A stretch of DNA of 64,000 nucleotides from Candidatus Saccharimonadota bacterium (lineage in GTDB: Bacteria > Patescibacteriota > Saccharimonadia > Saccharimonadales > Saccharimonadaceae), in assembly GCA_026395405.1 (NCBI GenBank), contig JAPLYU010000001.1:62001-126000 (forward strand), read 5' to 3'. Made by a program: the position numbers and the translations under genes. Position 1 is the first letter of the stretch; every line of letters begins with the position of its first letter. Below the pieces are notes generated by a model. The model searched no databases, was not told the DNA's origin, and saw only the letters and a list, made by a program, of their open reading frames with translations. Below, one piece after another: positions 1-7,514 of the stretch.

Positions 1-279
1 TTGTAAATACCCAAGCTTTTCTGATAAATATAGAAAATTCTTGACTTCAAGTAATGAGCCGTAAGCCATTGTATAGAAGTGCAGTTTATCTTTTGTTGAC
101 GAGCGACCAAACCCTTCAGCAATGTTTGCTGATATTGAACTTGCAGCACGTCGTAATTGACTTGTTATAGCGAAAATCTCTTCTTTTGGGAAATGCTTTG
201 TTATTTTGTATACATCTACTGCGAACAATTGGCTTTCTTGCCAAACCGTTAAATTTTCGAATGAAGTAATACTTGCCAT
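1..279 (-). CDS. Four-helix-bundle protein (S23/TIGR02436 type), partial
   Basis: Reading leftward from an ATG at 277-279, the frame stays open to the window edge (93 codons). It begins MASITSFENLTVWQES and contains TSQLRRAASSISANIAEGFGR, matching the family once called 23S rRNA intervening-sequence proteins: a small four-helix bundle with a conserved R-RAA-S-ANIAEG core. The biochemical function of the family is unknown, although members are common beside polysaccharide loci. A GGAAGG ribosome binding site lies about 10 bases upstream of the ATG. The gene is read in the same direction as the sugar transferase at 304-1746, which lies upstream of it and ends 24 bases before it, so the two probably share a transcript. 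The C-terminus is missing because of the window boundary. Confidence 0.85.
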   Translation of the reverse strand, partial: MASITSFENLTVWQESQLFAVDVYKITKHFPKEEIFAITSQLRRAASSISANIAEGFGRSSTKDKLHFYTMAYGSLLEVKNFLYLSEKLGYLQ

Positions 280-303
280 ATTCTAATAGCTACCTTCCAA
301 TCG

Positions 304-1746
304 CTACTTCGCGCCCTTTTTATGCAGGACGACTCCAATTGTTTTGAACAAGATTTTTATATCCAACCAAAATGTCCAGTTCTGCGCATAATAAAGTTCC
401 AGCTCGATTCGTTCATCGAACGACAGCTGACTGCGTCCTGATACTTGCCAGATGCCAGTCATACCGGATTTGACGCTGTGAAGCAGAGAAGCGCGGCCTT
501 TTATCAGTTTTGATTCTTGGGGCAAAATTGGCCTTGGTCCTACAAGACTTAAGTCACCACGCAGAACATTAAACATTTGAGGTAGTTCATCGAGTGATGT
601 TTTTCGTAAAAAACTACCGAATTTTGTAATGCGCGGGTCATTTTCAACTTTGCGATTTTTTTCATATTCAATAACCAAATCATTGCGCCCCATTGCGCGG
701 AATTCTTCGGCCGCATCTTTTAAATCATATCCAGGCAAATGTTTCATCGTACGGAATTTTATTAAATTGATCGGCTCTGAAAAACGACTAAGGCGGGGAC
801 TGATATAAAGTGCCGGGCCCGGATCGGTAATCTTCATTATTAAGTAAATTACTAACAATACAGGTGAAAGGATAATAGTGATTAATACACCTGCTGATAA
901 ATCAAAAATTCGCTTGGCTATCGATCCCCAACCGATTAACGGAGTTTGATAAACGGAAATCATTGGATAGCCCAAAAAGACGTCGATTGTATTTTTGCCT
1001 GAATAAAACTCGGCTTCACCAGGAATGAAATTATAGCTAATGTGATGAGATTGAGCGGCCCCCAGAATCTTCTGATTACGTTCGGCGGAATCGTATAAAT
1101 CCGTTTGGATGATTGCGGTAATATTGTTGGTTTCTATGTCGCGCAAAGCGGTCTCGACTAGCGGGTAATGACGAACCTTCAGCCTACTTGGCACAATTTT
1201 TTTAGGTCCGGCGATTGCAATAATATGGTAGCCACTTTTTGCAGTATTAGATAGATTAAGTGCGATATCCCTTGTCGCATCAGATGCACCGATTAATAAC
1301 ACGCGGTTAACACCCTTGCCGTATCTGAACATCAGGCTTCGAATCAGTCGTAGTATTTCGCGTTCAATCACAATCAAAACGAAAGCGGCAATCAATCCAT
1401 ACACTGCAACCAATCTGGCGGGGAGGATGATTCTATTACTTACATATTGCCAGCCGACAATCAATAGGATGCCGATAAACGAACCGATGGCGATTTTAGA
1501 CCATTCGACAAGGCGGCGGTTGTAGGTACTGGATTTGTATAAACCAAGTGCCGCAAATATGATTATCCAAATCGGAATAATGATTAGAAATGCGTTTAAA
1601 TAATCTATGCCATAAACAGTGGACAGCAAGGGTCGATGATCAAGCCTTACGCGGATTACGTATGCCAGTAAAAACGATACAAGAATCGTAAAGACATCGG
1701 CTAAAATTAAAATCAAGCTGTAAAACTTAGTGTTTCTACCTATCAT
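304..1746 (-). CDS. Polyprenyl-phosphate sugar-1-phosphate transferase (exopolysaccharide priming)
   Basis: 480 residues with the layout of the WbaP/CpsE-type initiating transferases. Four N-terminal membrane helices (about 9-34, 49-70, 86-103, 112-130) are followed by a Rossmann-like cytoplasmic domain (143-250) and a C-terminal bacterial sugar transferase domain (278-480). Visible motifs are KRIFD at 278, FRTM at 331, DPRIT and G-FLR-TSLDELPQ at about 370-390, LVGPRP at 401, and GMTGIWQVSGR at 428. The family moves a hexose-1-phosphate from a nucleotide sugar onto undecaprenyl phosphate at the inner membrane face, starting a surface polysaccharide repeat unit. It is transcribed divergently from the O-antigen-ligase-like gene at 1877, so this end of the window is probably the edge of a capsule/EPS locus. 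The sugar specificity cannot be read from sequence. Confidence 0.93.
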   Translation of the reverse strand: MIGRNTKFYSLILILADVFTILVSFLLAYVIRVRLDHRPLLSTVYGIDYLNAFLIIIPIWIIIFAALGLYKSSTYNRRLVEWSKIAIGSFIGILLIVGWQYVSNRIILPARLVAVYGLIAAFVLIVIEREILRLIRSLMFRYGKGVNRVLLIGASDATRDIALNLSNTAKSGYHIIAIAGPKKIVPSRLKVRHYPLVETALRDIETNNITAIIQTDLYDSAERNQKILGAAQSHHISYNFIPGEAEFYSGKNTIDVFLGYPMISVYQTPLIGWGSIAKRIFDLSAGVLITIILSPVLLVIYLIMKITDPGPALYISPRLSRFSEPINLIKFRTMKHLPGYDLKDAAEEFRAMGRNDLVIEYEKNRKVENDPRITKFGSFLRKTSLDELPQMFNVLRGDLSLVGPRPILPQESKLIKGRASLLHSVKSGMTGIWQVSGRSQLSFDERIELELYYAQNWTFWLDIKILFKTIGVVLHKKGAK

Positions 1747-1876
1747 AAGTAACCCAATTATATCATCTTTGAGGGTTGGGATATGGAAGGTGGAATATAG
1801 AATATGGCGGGACTAATAGCCAAAAGCCAAATTCCAATAGCTAAGCAGTAGTAGATAACTTATACTAGGAGACAAT

Positions 1877-3208
1877 ATGAGCACGAAAAAGCTGGATATT
1901 ATTAAAAAAACATATGTAGGTATTTTGGCTGTTATTTTTGGCGGGATTGTTTTACATGCACCACTAACTGTAGCTTTGGGGACATTGTGGCCGAATTATT
2001 ACTTGTTAGCCAAGTCTTGGAAAGAAATATTGATGCTGTTTGCAGGGCTAACGGCGCTTTATCTGATGTACAAATCGGGGCAGATGAAAAAAATATTTCA
2101 TGACCCAATAATTATCGCAATAGCCGCATACGCCCTGTTGCACTTGTTTTTGTTATTTTTCATGAACCAAGGGTTGTCTGCAGGCATCGCCGGGTTGGCG
2201 ATTGATTTACGCTATGTGTTGTATTTTGCGCTGGTATATATCGCAATTACAATGTATCCAGGCTATAGAAAGTTATTTATAAAAATAGGTATCGGCGGGG
2301 CATTGACAGTGTTGGTCTTTGCACTTCTTCAGGTGTTTGTTTTACCATATGATGTTTTAAAATACATTGGTTATGACAAACATACGATTATTCCCTACCT
2401 ATTGGTCGATCGAAACTTTGCCTTTATCAGAATAAACAGTACCCTCAGGGGCCCAAATCCATTAGGGGCATATGCTGCGATGATACTTGTACTGTTGGCG
2501 GCCGCGGTTGCAAAGAAGAAAATTGCTAAAAACAAAAGGGCACTTACAATAGCAATAATTTTGGCTGTCGGTAGTTTAGTAGCATTATGGTCCAGCTATT
2601 CTCGTAGTGCCCAAATCGGCGCCATTTTTTCTATGGGTATATTGTTGGCTGTTGTATTTTGGAGTAAATTATCTAAAAAAATATGGATATATGCTGGGAT
2701 TGCTGCGATATTAATTTGTGGCGGATTGTATATGGCTCGTGATACCAATTTTGTTTCAAACGTACTTATGCACCAAAACCCAACAGCAGTAAAGATTAAG
2801 GGATCGAACGAAGGACACGTTAATTCAATCAATAGTGCTTTTAACCAATTACTACATCAACCAATAGGAGCTGGAATTGGCAGTACGGGCAGTGCGTCGC
2901 TACTGGGTAAAAATTCGGAAATAATTGAAAACCAATATCTGTTGGTTGCACATGAAGTAGGTTGGCTGGGGTTATTATTGTTCATATCAATTTTTGTGAT
3001 GGTTATGGCCAGATTATGGAGTTTGCGGAAAGACTGGTTGGCATTGGGAGTTTTTGCAAGCGGTGTCGGGCTAGCAATTATCGGTATATTTTTGCCGGTT
3101 TGGACCGACGACACGGTATCGATTATTTGGTGGGGACTAGCTGCAGTTGTGGTAGGTAGTAGATTGTATATAGTAGATGGTAGGGGCGATAAAAAACATG
3201 GCGAATAG
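1877..3208 (+). CDS. O-antigen ligase / Wzy-like polymerase membrane protein
   Basis: 443 residues, strongly hydrophobic with about ten or more predicted membrane helices and a large extracellular loop in the second half. The segment RINSTLRGPNPLGAYAAMI and the later GAGIGSTG...ENQYL...EVGWLGLLLF are typical of the Wzy_C (O-antigen ligase) family, which joins or polymerises lipid-linked glycans at the outer face of the membrane. An AGGAG ribosome binding site sits 8 bases before the ATG. The 3' end overlaps the LexA-like gene at 3198 by 11 bases. In a cell without an LPS-type outer membrane it more probably polymerises or ligates a wall or lipid-linked polysaccharide than an O-antigen. This is a family-level call. 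Confidence 0.85.
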   Translation: MSTKKLDIIKKTYVGILAVIFGGIVLHAPLTVALGTLWPNYYLLAKSWKEILMLFAGLTALYLMYKSGQMKKIFHDPIIIAIAAYALLHLFLLFFMNQGLSAGIAGLAIDLRYVLYFALVYIAITMYPGYRKLFIKIGIGGALTVLVFALLQVFVLPYDVLKYIGYDKHTIIPYLLVDRNFAFIRINSTLRGPNPLGAYAAMILVLLAAAVAKKKIAKNKRALTIAIILAVGSLVALWSSYSRSAQIGAIFSMGILLAVVFWSKLSKKIWIYAGIAAILICGGLYMARDTNFVSNVLMHQNPTAVKIKGSNEGHVNSINSAFNQLLHQPIGAGIGSTGSASLLGKNSEIIENQYLLVAHEVGWLGLLLFISIFVMVMARLWSLRKDWLALGVFASGVGLAIIGIFLPVWTDDTVSIIWWGLAAVVVGSRLYIVDGRGDKKHGE

Positions 3209-3650
3209 TGAGCGATCAACAAAACGGCAAAGGGAACTGCTAAATTTTGTCGATGGTTTTATTCAGGGACATGGGTACGGTCCCAGCTATCGCGAAATAA
3301 TGCGGTCATTAGGATATAAATCGGTTTCAACCGTAGCGGTTCATATCGATGGGCTGATAGCAAAAGGGTATTTATTAAAAAGAGACAACTCGGCTAGGTC
3401 ATTGGAAGTTGTAACGACGCATCTGGATGATGCACCAACGCGCAAGGGACCGACGCCCGCGCAAGAAAAATGGGTAGTTAATGCCATAACAAGTCGGTTT
3501 GATAAATTGGACAAAATGCACAACCAGCAAACTCTGGATGAACTGTATGTTTTGATTGGGACACTGAAGATTCTGGGGATTGATGGTGCGCACGTAGCTA
3601 TGAAAACGCGACTAATTGATTACCTGAAAACTCAGAATATAGCTAAATAG
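3198..3650 (+). CDS. LexA-type winged-helix DNA-binding protein without protease domain
   Basis: 150 residues. The first 66 residues match the LexA N-terminal DNA-binding domain: RQRELLNFVDGFIQGHGYGP, then SYREIMRSLGYKSVSTVAVHI, GLIAKGYL and ARSLEV. The remaining 85 residues do not contain the S24 peptidase Ser/Lys dyad of LexA, so it should not self-cleave like an SOS repressor. The ATG at 3198 is preferred over the ATG at 3177 because it follows TAGGGGCG at good spacing and starts exactly at the domain. The start lies inside the end of the O-antigen-ligase-like gene, so translation is probably coupled. Likely a transcription regulator; the target is unknown. Confidence 0.8.
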   Translation: MANSERSTKRQRELLNFVDGFIQGHGYGPSYREIMRSLGYKSVSTVAVHIDGLIAKGYLLKRDNSARSLEVVTTHLDDAPTRKGPTPAQEKWVVNAITSRFDKLDKMHNQQTLDELYVLIGTLKILGIDGAHVAMKTRLIDYLKTQNIAK

Positions 3651-3715
3651 TATACCTCTAGCGTTTATTTTGCTATATTAGAGATAAGCATTAAATCTAT
3701 TAGAAAAGGGGATAT

Positions 3716-4075
3716 ATGCAACCAAATGACGAGAATCTACCAGAAGAAAACGTAGAAGTAACACAGCCCGGGTTTACACCAGGGGCACAACCTACTGAGC
3801 AGCCAGAACCTACTCCTGCTCCGAGTAATGAATTTCCACCTGCAGAACCCCCAGCACCCTTAGTAGATAGTTTTTCACCGCCACCCGCTGCAACTCCACC
3901 TGCTGAACCTGTCGAGCCAACACCACCAACCCCTCCAACCGAGCCAGTTTCTTTTCAGCCACCAGTAACCGAGGCTGGACCAAATCCTGAGCCATTCCAA
4001 ACTCCTGCTGCTCCTGCACCGGCAGAACCACCAAAACACGTTGGATTCTTTGGTAAATTGTTCGGTAAAAAATAG
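3716..4075 (+). CDS. Proline/glutamate-rich low-complexity protein
   Basis: 119 residues, dominated by Pro, Glu, Thr and Ala (runs such as PAEPPAPLV and PTPPTPPTEP), with no signal peptide and no membrane segment. It ends in a short basic, aromatic tail, HVGFFGKLFGKK, which could bind a membrane surface or partner. An AAAAGGGG ribosome binding site precedes the ATG. I recognise no family. The composition is that of a disordered linker or tether. It stands alone between the LexA-like gene and the tRNA. Confidence 0.7.
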   Translation: MQPNDENLPEENVEVTQPGFTPGAQPTEQPEPTPAPSNEFPPAEPPAPLVDSFSPPPAATPPAEPVEPTPPTPPTEPVSFQPPVTEAGPNPEPFQTPAAPAPAEPPKHVGFFGKLFGKK

Positions 4076-4256
4076 TAATAGTCTACTTATCATTGACTAA
4101 TATAAGGGGTTTAAGACCACTTATAAAACAGCCTTCGCCCATATTGTGTGCCATTTTTGCTGCAAATTGACCGGAACCTCCGCAACATAATAATAATTAT
4201 GCTTTGTCGTTTTCAATCAATTTGTTACCAAAAATCATCACACTCTATGAACGAAG

Positions 4257-4285
4257 TTGTCTTCCAAGGGGCCTTAGGATATAAT
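4257..4285 (+). promoter_or_regulatory. Promoter of tRNA-Asn
   Basis: TTGTCT at 4257-4262 and TATAAT at 4280-4285 are separated by 17 bases. Expected transcription start is near 4292, only about five bases before the mature tRNA. Confidence 0.7.
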
Positions 4286-4296
4286 ATCCTTTGTAT

Positions 4297-4371
4297 TCCG
4301 GCGTAGCTCAATGGTGGAGCAAGAAGCTGTTAACTTCGAGGTTACTGGTTCGAGTCCAGTCGCCGGAGCCA
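4297..4371 (+). tRNA. tRNA-Asn(GTT), CCA encoded
   Basis: A full cloverleaf can be folded by hand: a 7-bp acceptor stem TCCGGCG/CGCCGGA, a GCTC/GAGC D stem, an anticodon stem-loop with loop CTGTTAA (anticodon GTT), a variable loop of five, and an ACTGG/CCAGT T stem with TTCGAGT loop. The discriminator is G and the CCA end is encoded. The only irregularity is an A-G mismatch at the top pair (27-43) of the anticodon stem. Confidence 0.97.
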
Positions 4372-4381
4372 AGAAAATAAA

Positions 4382-4407
4382 AAAAGAGGCTTATTAAAGC
4401 CTCTTTT
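4382..4407. terminator. Bidirectional intrinsic terminator
   Basis: AAAAGAGGC (4382-4390) and GCCTCTTTT (4399-4407) form a 9-bp stem with an 8-base loop. The A/T flanks make it able to act on both strands, ending the tRNA transcript and the convergent gene at 4419-4835. Confidence 0.85.
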
Positions 4408-4418
4408 CAATTCAGTAT

Positions 4419-4835
4419 TTACGCAGCTGATTTTCTAACCTCATCCCTTATTCGCTCACTTTTTTTTGCTTTTTGTTCCTTTATTAAATCCCATTGAGCA
4501 TTTGCCGAAATCCGCTGTTTAGCCTCGTTACTGATGTCTAAATTGCGAGTGGCCTCATTGGCTCTTCGACCAATTTCTTTTCTCATCGCCTCGCTTGATG
4601 CTTCGCCGGCAATACTTTCTACATATTCTTCCTGGCTGTCATAGCCTACGCCCCCATCACCAGTGGGCCCTTTGTGCATTAGATAGCCTAGTTTGTTTCT
4701 GATGTTTTTCCTTCTGGGTTTCTGCTCTGCCTCTGCCGCAATATGTGCTAATGAGGCATCGTCGATGTAACCCATGTTGGGACCCTGTTGAACTACAAGG
4801 TCTTTAGAATTTATTGATGGAATTAATTCACTCAT
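4419..4835 (-). CDS. Hypothetical charged helical protein
   Basis: 138 residues, soluble, with no signal peptide. The second half is rich in Arg, Lys, Glu and Ala and looks largely helical (EAMRKEIGRRANEATRNL and following). The middle holds a Gly-rich turn, KGPTGDGGVGYDSQEEYVES. The start is supported by AAGGA about 10 bases upstream. I recognise no family and no catalytic motif. It is a stand-alone gene that converges on the tRNA through a shared terminator. Confidence 0.65.
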   Translation of the reverse strand: MSELIPSINSKDLVVQQGPNMGYIDDASLAHIAAEAEQKPRRKNIRNKLGYLMHKGPTGDGGVGYDSQEEYVESIAGEASSEAMRKEIGRRANEATRNLDISNEAKQRISANAQWDLIKEQKAKKSERIRDEVRKSAA

Positions 4836-5026
4836 TTTTATTTTTCCTTAACTTAGTGTTAATTTGTATACTATCATATTTACACTAGTATGTCAACCGT
4901 GAGTCCAAAATGCTTGAGATTAATGTTGCGGAGTACGTCCACCAGGGGGAGCCAAGCATTGTAAAGTATTCTATATCAATTGGTATTTTTATTTAATAGA
5001 ATTCAATACATCATTTTTTGAAAATA

Positions 5027-5035
5027 TGGTAATAT
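5027..5035 (+). promoter_or_regulatory. Extended -10 for leaderless TspO gene
   Basis: TGG-TAATAT ends six bases before the ATG at 5042 and no Shine-Dalgarno is present, so the mRNA should start at or within a base of the start codon. Confidence 0.6.
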
Positions 5036-5041
5036 TCGAAT

Positions 5042-5446
5042 ATGGATACTAAGAATTGGTACCTTAGGCTTTTAAAGCCTTCGTGGGCACCTCCCGAATG
5101 GCTTTTTGGGCCAGTATGGTCAATTTTATATGTAATTATTTTCTTTTCATTTGCTAGAATATTTTATGGTGTCTATACAAAAGAGGTAGCTTGGCTAATT
5201 GCACTACCATTTTTATTGAACTTAATTTTTAACTTCTCATACACTCCTATTCAATTTGGCTTAAGAAACAACCTACTTGCTTCAATCGACATAATTCTAA
5301 TTTTAACAACCTTGATATGGGCACTTTTTTCAACTTGGCAGGCTTTACCTGGCCTACATTGGGTTGTCTATGCCAATATTCCTTATCTTTTATGGGTCAT
5401 CTTTGCTACGATACTTCAAATAAATATAACCTACTTGAATAAATAA
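5042..5446 (+). CDS. TspO/MBR family membrane protein
   Basis: 134 residues with five predicted membrane helices, close to the usual length of bacterial TspO. The N-terminal motif KPSWAPPEWLFGPVWSILY is the family signature, and aromatic-rich helices follow (LNLIFNFSYTPIQFGLRN in place of the usual WNALWSPLFFG-type segment). TspO proteins bind porphyrins and related tetrapyrroles or sterols, and in bacteria influence stress and tetrapyrrole responses. A cell without haem synthesis could use it for handling host-derived tetrapyrroles, but that is inference. It is read from an extended -10 promoter directly abutting the ATG. Confidence 0.9.
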   Translation: MDTKNWYLRLLKPSWAPPEWLFGPVWSILYVIIFFSFARIFYGVYTKEVAWLIALPFLLNLIFNFSYTPIQFGLRNNLLASIDIILILTTLIWALFSTWQALPGLHWVVYANIPYLLWVIFATILQINITYLNK

Positions 5447-5588
5447 TTGTTGACCACTTTTGCACCTATTTGACTCGAAATGATTTGTGACCTGTATGCT
5501 GAGTCGTAAAAAATTGATAAATATTGTATTTATAGCAATGTTTTATATCTGTTAGTTTTACAAAATCTATCAATTTTTCAAAAAAGTA

Positions 5589-5617
5589 TTGACGTGTTTT
5601 TTGGACTTTGCTAAATT
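5589..5617 (+). promoter_or_regulatory. Strong promoter of candidate small RNA
   Basis: TTGACG at 5589-5594, a 17-base spacer, and TAAATT at 5612-5617. Predicted start is about 5625, where the first GGGAAGAC arm of the RNA begins. No coding sequence with a ribosome binding site follows. Confidence 0.65.
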
Positions 5618-5624
5618 AATTATC

Positions 5625-5779
5625 GGGAAGACCAAGTAAAACAGCACGTTAAGAATATATGTAGCCAAACAAGTTCAATAGTTCAATTGTTCAAGTTAAG
5701 TTATTTAGTTAGTAGGCTACATCTGTGGGTGCAAGTCTTCCATCAGTTTCAGAAAAGAGGCACAAAAGGTGCCTCTTTT
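5625..5779 (+). ncRNA. Candidate structured small RNA, about 155 nt
   Basis: This stretch lies between a promoter and a strong terminator and has no convincing ORF. Two nested long-range helices can be drawn: GGAAGAC (5626-5632) with GTCTTCC (5735-5741), and ATGTAGCC (5659-5666) with GGCTACAT (5715-5722). Together they enclose an AT-rich apical part containing repeated GTTCAA/TTCAA words that can form one or two hairpins. The 3' end is an 11-bp stem followed by T residues. A closing helix joining the two ends with an internal bubble is the plan of 6S RNA and several other abundant bacterial ncRNAs, but I cannot assign a family by eye. It could also be an unnamed lineage-specific RNA. Confidence 0.6.
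5753..5779. terminator. Intrinsic terminator of the small RNA
   Basis: AAAAGAGGCAC (5753-5763) and GTGCCTCTTTT (5769-5779) form a perfect 11-bp stem around a 5-base loop. The symmetry suggests it also serves the convergent gene at 5829-6074. Confidence 0.85.
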
Positions 5780-5828
5780 CGATTACGTTGAAGAAGTATG
5801 CAGCAAGCATTTACGCTAATATATATTT

Positions 5829-6074
5829 TTATCCGACTATTGGCAAAGCTTCAACTGGTATTTCGAGTATTTTTGCTAATAGCTCAATCTGTTGGAACTT
5901 ACAATATTTTATTGGCATTCCGTCACTGTCATAAATACGATAATAATGAGTAAAGTTGACCGTTTCACCTTTATAATTCTTTGCGCTAGTCGGTTCGTCA
6001 ATTCGTCTTATTACCCAATTATCGTGTTGTTGGTCTAAGATGCGTTTAATTTTTGCGTAGTGATTAAAGGCCAT
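5829..6074 (-). CDS. Small hypothetical protein
   Basis: 81 residues, soluble, aromatic-rich in the middle (NFTHYYRIYDSDGMPIKYCK), with no recognised family. It is supported as a gene by an extended -10 box (TGT-TATAAT) whose last base is six bases before the ATG on the minus strand, and by the terminator just beyond its stop. It is divergent from the NUDIX gene, which uses the same kind of leaderless promoter. Function unknown. Confidence 0.6.
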   Translation of the reverse strand: MAFNHYAKIKRILDQQHDNWVIRRIDEPTSAKNYKGETVNFTHYYRIYDSDGMPIKYCKFQQIELLAKILEIPVEALPIVG

Positions 6075-6080
6075 ATGATA

Positions 6081-6089
6081 ATTATAACA
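6081..6089 (-). promoter_or_regulatory. Extended -10, leaderless gene at 5829-6074
   Basis: On the minus strand TGT-TATAAT is followed by six bases and then the ATG at 6074. No Shine-Dalgarno is present. Confidence 0.6.
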
Positions 6090-6117
6090 ATTAACTAGTT
6101 CGCTGAGGATTGCCGTT

Positions 6118-6126
6118 TGCTATAAT
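6118..6126 (+). promoter_or_regulatory. Extended -10, leaderless NUDIX gene
   Basis: TGC-TATAAT (6118-6126), then six bases, then ATG at 6133. No Shine-Dalgarno is present. Confidence 0.65.
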
Positions 6127-6132
6127 GGCCTC

Positions 6133-6621
6133 ATGCAAAACAAAAATGTGGTCAACGGAGCAATCCCTCATCCAAACAACCCAGACCTTAAAAATTATCT
6201 TTTTCGCGTTTCGTTGAAAGCAGTTATATTTAATAAAGATGGCCAAGTGCTAGTAGTAAAAGAAAGCGGTCGCGACTGGTGGGATATTCCAGGGGGAGGC
6301 CTTGACCACGCCGAATCAATTAAGGGGGCATTGGGCCGCGAGCTCCACGAAGAGGTGTCACTATCGGGCGAATTCGATTACGAGGCGATTCTCGCAGAAG
6401 ATCCAAGATATCTCGAGGCTAGTAACTTATATCAAATGAGGATTACTTTCTTGGTCAAGCCCGAGGTTTTGTCTTTCAGCCCAGGTGATGACGGTGATGA
6501 AGTGGCTTTTGTTGATCCGCTGGGATTTAAAAACTCAGAAATTATTACTGAGCGTTTGATATATGAATATTGTCAGTTGGCTGCCAAAAGATTGAGTACA
6601 CAATCAAGGCCGCAAAGCTGA
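6133..6621 (+). CDS. NUDIX hydrolase
   Basis: 162 residues with one NUDIX domain. The NUDIX box occupies about residues 55-77: G55-x5-E61-x7-R69-E-L-x-E73-E74, which supplies the metal-binding glutamates. The last glycine of the classical box is Ser here. The upstream strand LKAVIFNKDGQVLVVKES and WWDIPGGGLD are typical. The family cleaves nucleoside diphosphates linked to another group, often clearing damaged nucleotides or alarmone-like compounds; the exact substrate is not predictable. It is read from a leaderless promoter. Confidence 0.9.
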   Translation: MQNKNVVNGAIPHPNNPDLKNYLFRVSLKAVIFNKDGQVLVVKESGRDWWDIPGGGLDHAESIKGALGRELHEEVSLSGEFDYEAILAEDPRYLEASNLYQMRITFLVKPEVLSFSPGDDGDEVAFVDPLGFKNSEIITERLIYEYCQLAAKRLSTQSRPQS

Positions 6622-6720
6622 GACTCGAAACAAAACAGAGCTATGGCCAAGTCGCTGCTTGTGCTTATCCTCGCCATCTGATTAAATTAAGCCATCATTA
6701 ATTTACGAAAGGGCTTCTTC

Positions 6721-7470
6721 GTGAACAAACAAAAATCACAATTAGGATTCGCTCATTTAATCATTGTACTTATATTGGCAGCGGGGTTGGTTGGCGCACT
6801 CGGGTTTATTTTTTGGCAGAACTTTATCAAGAAGGACAGTTCCACGTCTCTTCAAAAATCATCGGATGACAATAAAATTCCTGTTCTTAAAAATGCGGCT
6901 GAAAAAACTGTTGCATTAAGTGAGACCGTGTCAGAAGATGTTTCCGGAGAAGGGCTTACGGTTAATTACCCAGCGACGTGGAAAGCGAATAGCGTCACTA
7001 CACTAAATCCTGACCAGACCACTTCAAATACAAAAACAAAAATCACAAGCCCAAGCGGTGATATAACCGTCTCTTTATGGGCTGATATAAGTGGTGTTGG
7101 TGGCACGTGCTTGGTTGAGCCCGGCAGCACTTATGCGATAACCGCATTGAACACCTATGGCCTGAGTCAATATCCAGGATTTACCCTTTATACCGGTAAA
7201 ACTCTGCTGACGGCGGGCAATTCTTCACAGATTAATGGATACTTTGCGGGGGTTCTGAATAATACAGATAAAATAAAAGTTGGAGAATCCGGCTGTAATG
7301 CAAGTATGCTGGGATTTCAGCCATCGGGTAATATTCTTAACAGCCTAACTATTACAATAAATAGTTTATCTGGCGATGAACAAATGTCATTAGATAAAAT
7401 CAACAGCGCAATGGCATCGGATGAATTTAAGGCTGCTGTAAAAATTATTCAGTCGTTACACAAAAAATAG
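6721..7470 (+). CDS. Membrane-anchored exported protein with pilin-like N-terminus
   Basis: 249 residues starting at GTG (6721), with AAAGGG upstream. A short basic N-terminus and one hydrophobic helix (about 9-34, GFAHLIIVLILAAGLVGALG) are followed by an extracellular domain. The KSQLGFAHLI segment resembles a prepilin cleavage site, but the Glu normally at +5 is missing, so it may just be an anchor. Two cysteines in the ectodomain (in GGTCLVEPG and ESGCNASML) could form a disulfide, fitting with the DsbA-like protein at the right edge of the window. No known domain recognised. Confidence 0.7.
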   Translation: MNKQKSQLGFAHLIIVLILAAGLVGALGFIFWQNFIKKDSSTSLQKSSDDNKIPVLKNAAEKTVALSETVSEDVSGEGLTVNYPATWKANSVTTLNPDQTTSNTKTKITSPSGDITVSLWADISGVGGTCLVEPGSTYAITALNTYGLSQYPGFTLYTGKTLLTAGNSSQINGYFAGVLNNTDKIKVGESGCNASMLGFQPSGNILNSLTITINSLSGDEQMSLDKINSAMASDEFKAAVKIIQSLHKK

Positions 7471-7491
7471 GCTATAAATGGCATTTAAATA

Positions 7492-7514
7492 GCGGGGGCG
7501 CTTAGCGCCCCCGC
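7492..7514. terminator. GC-rich hairpin between convergent genes
   Basis: GCGGGGGCGC (7492-7501) and GCGCCCCCGC (7505-7514) form a perfect 10-bp stem around TTA. The three loop bases are the stop codon of the minus-strand gene, so the hairpin overlaps its last codons. There is no T tract on either side, so termination strength is uncertain. Confidence 0.55.

Noticed and set aside
5625-5779. Candidate small RNA checked as SRP RNA or 5S rRNA
   Set aside because: The conserved SRP apical loop and 5S signature pairings are absent; only a general 6S-like outline remains.
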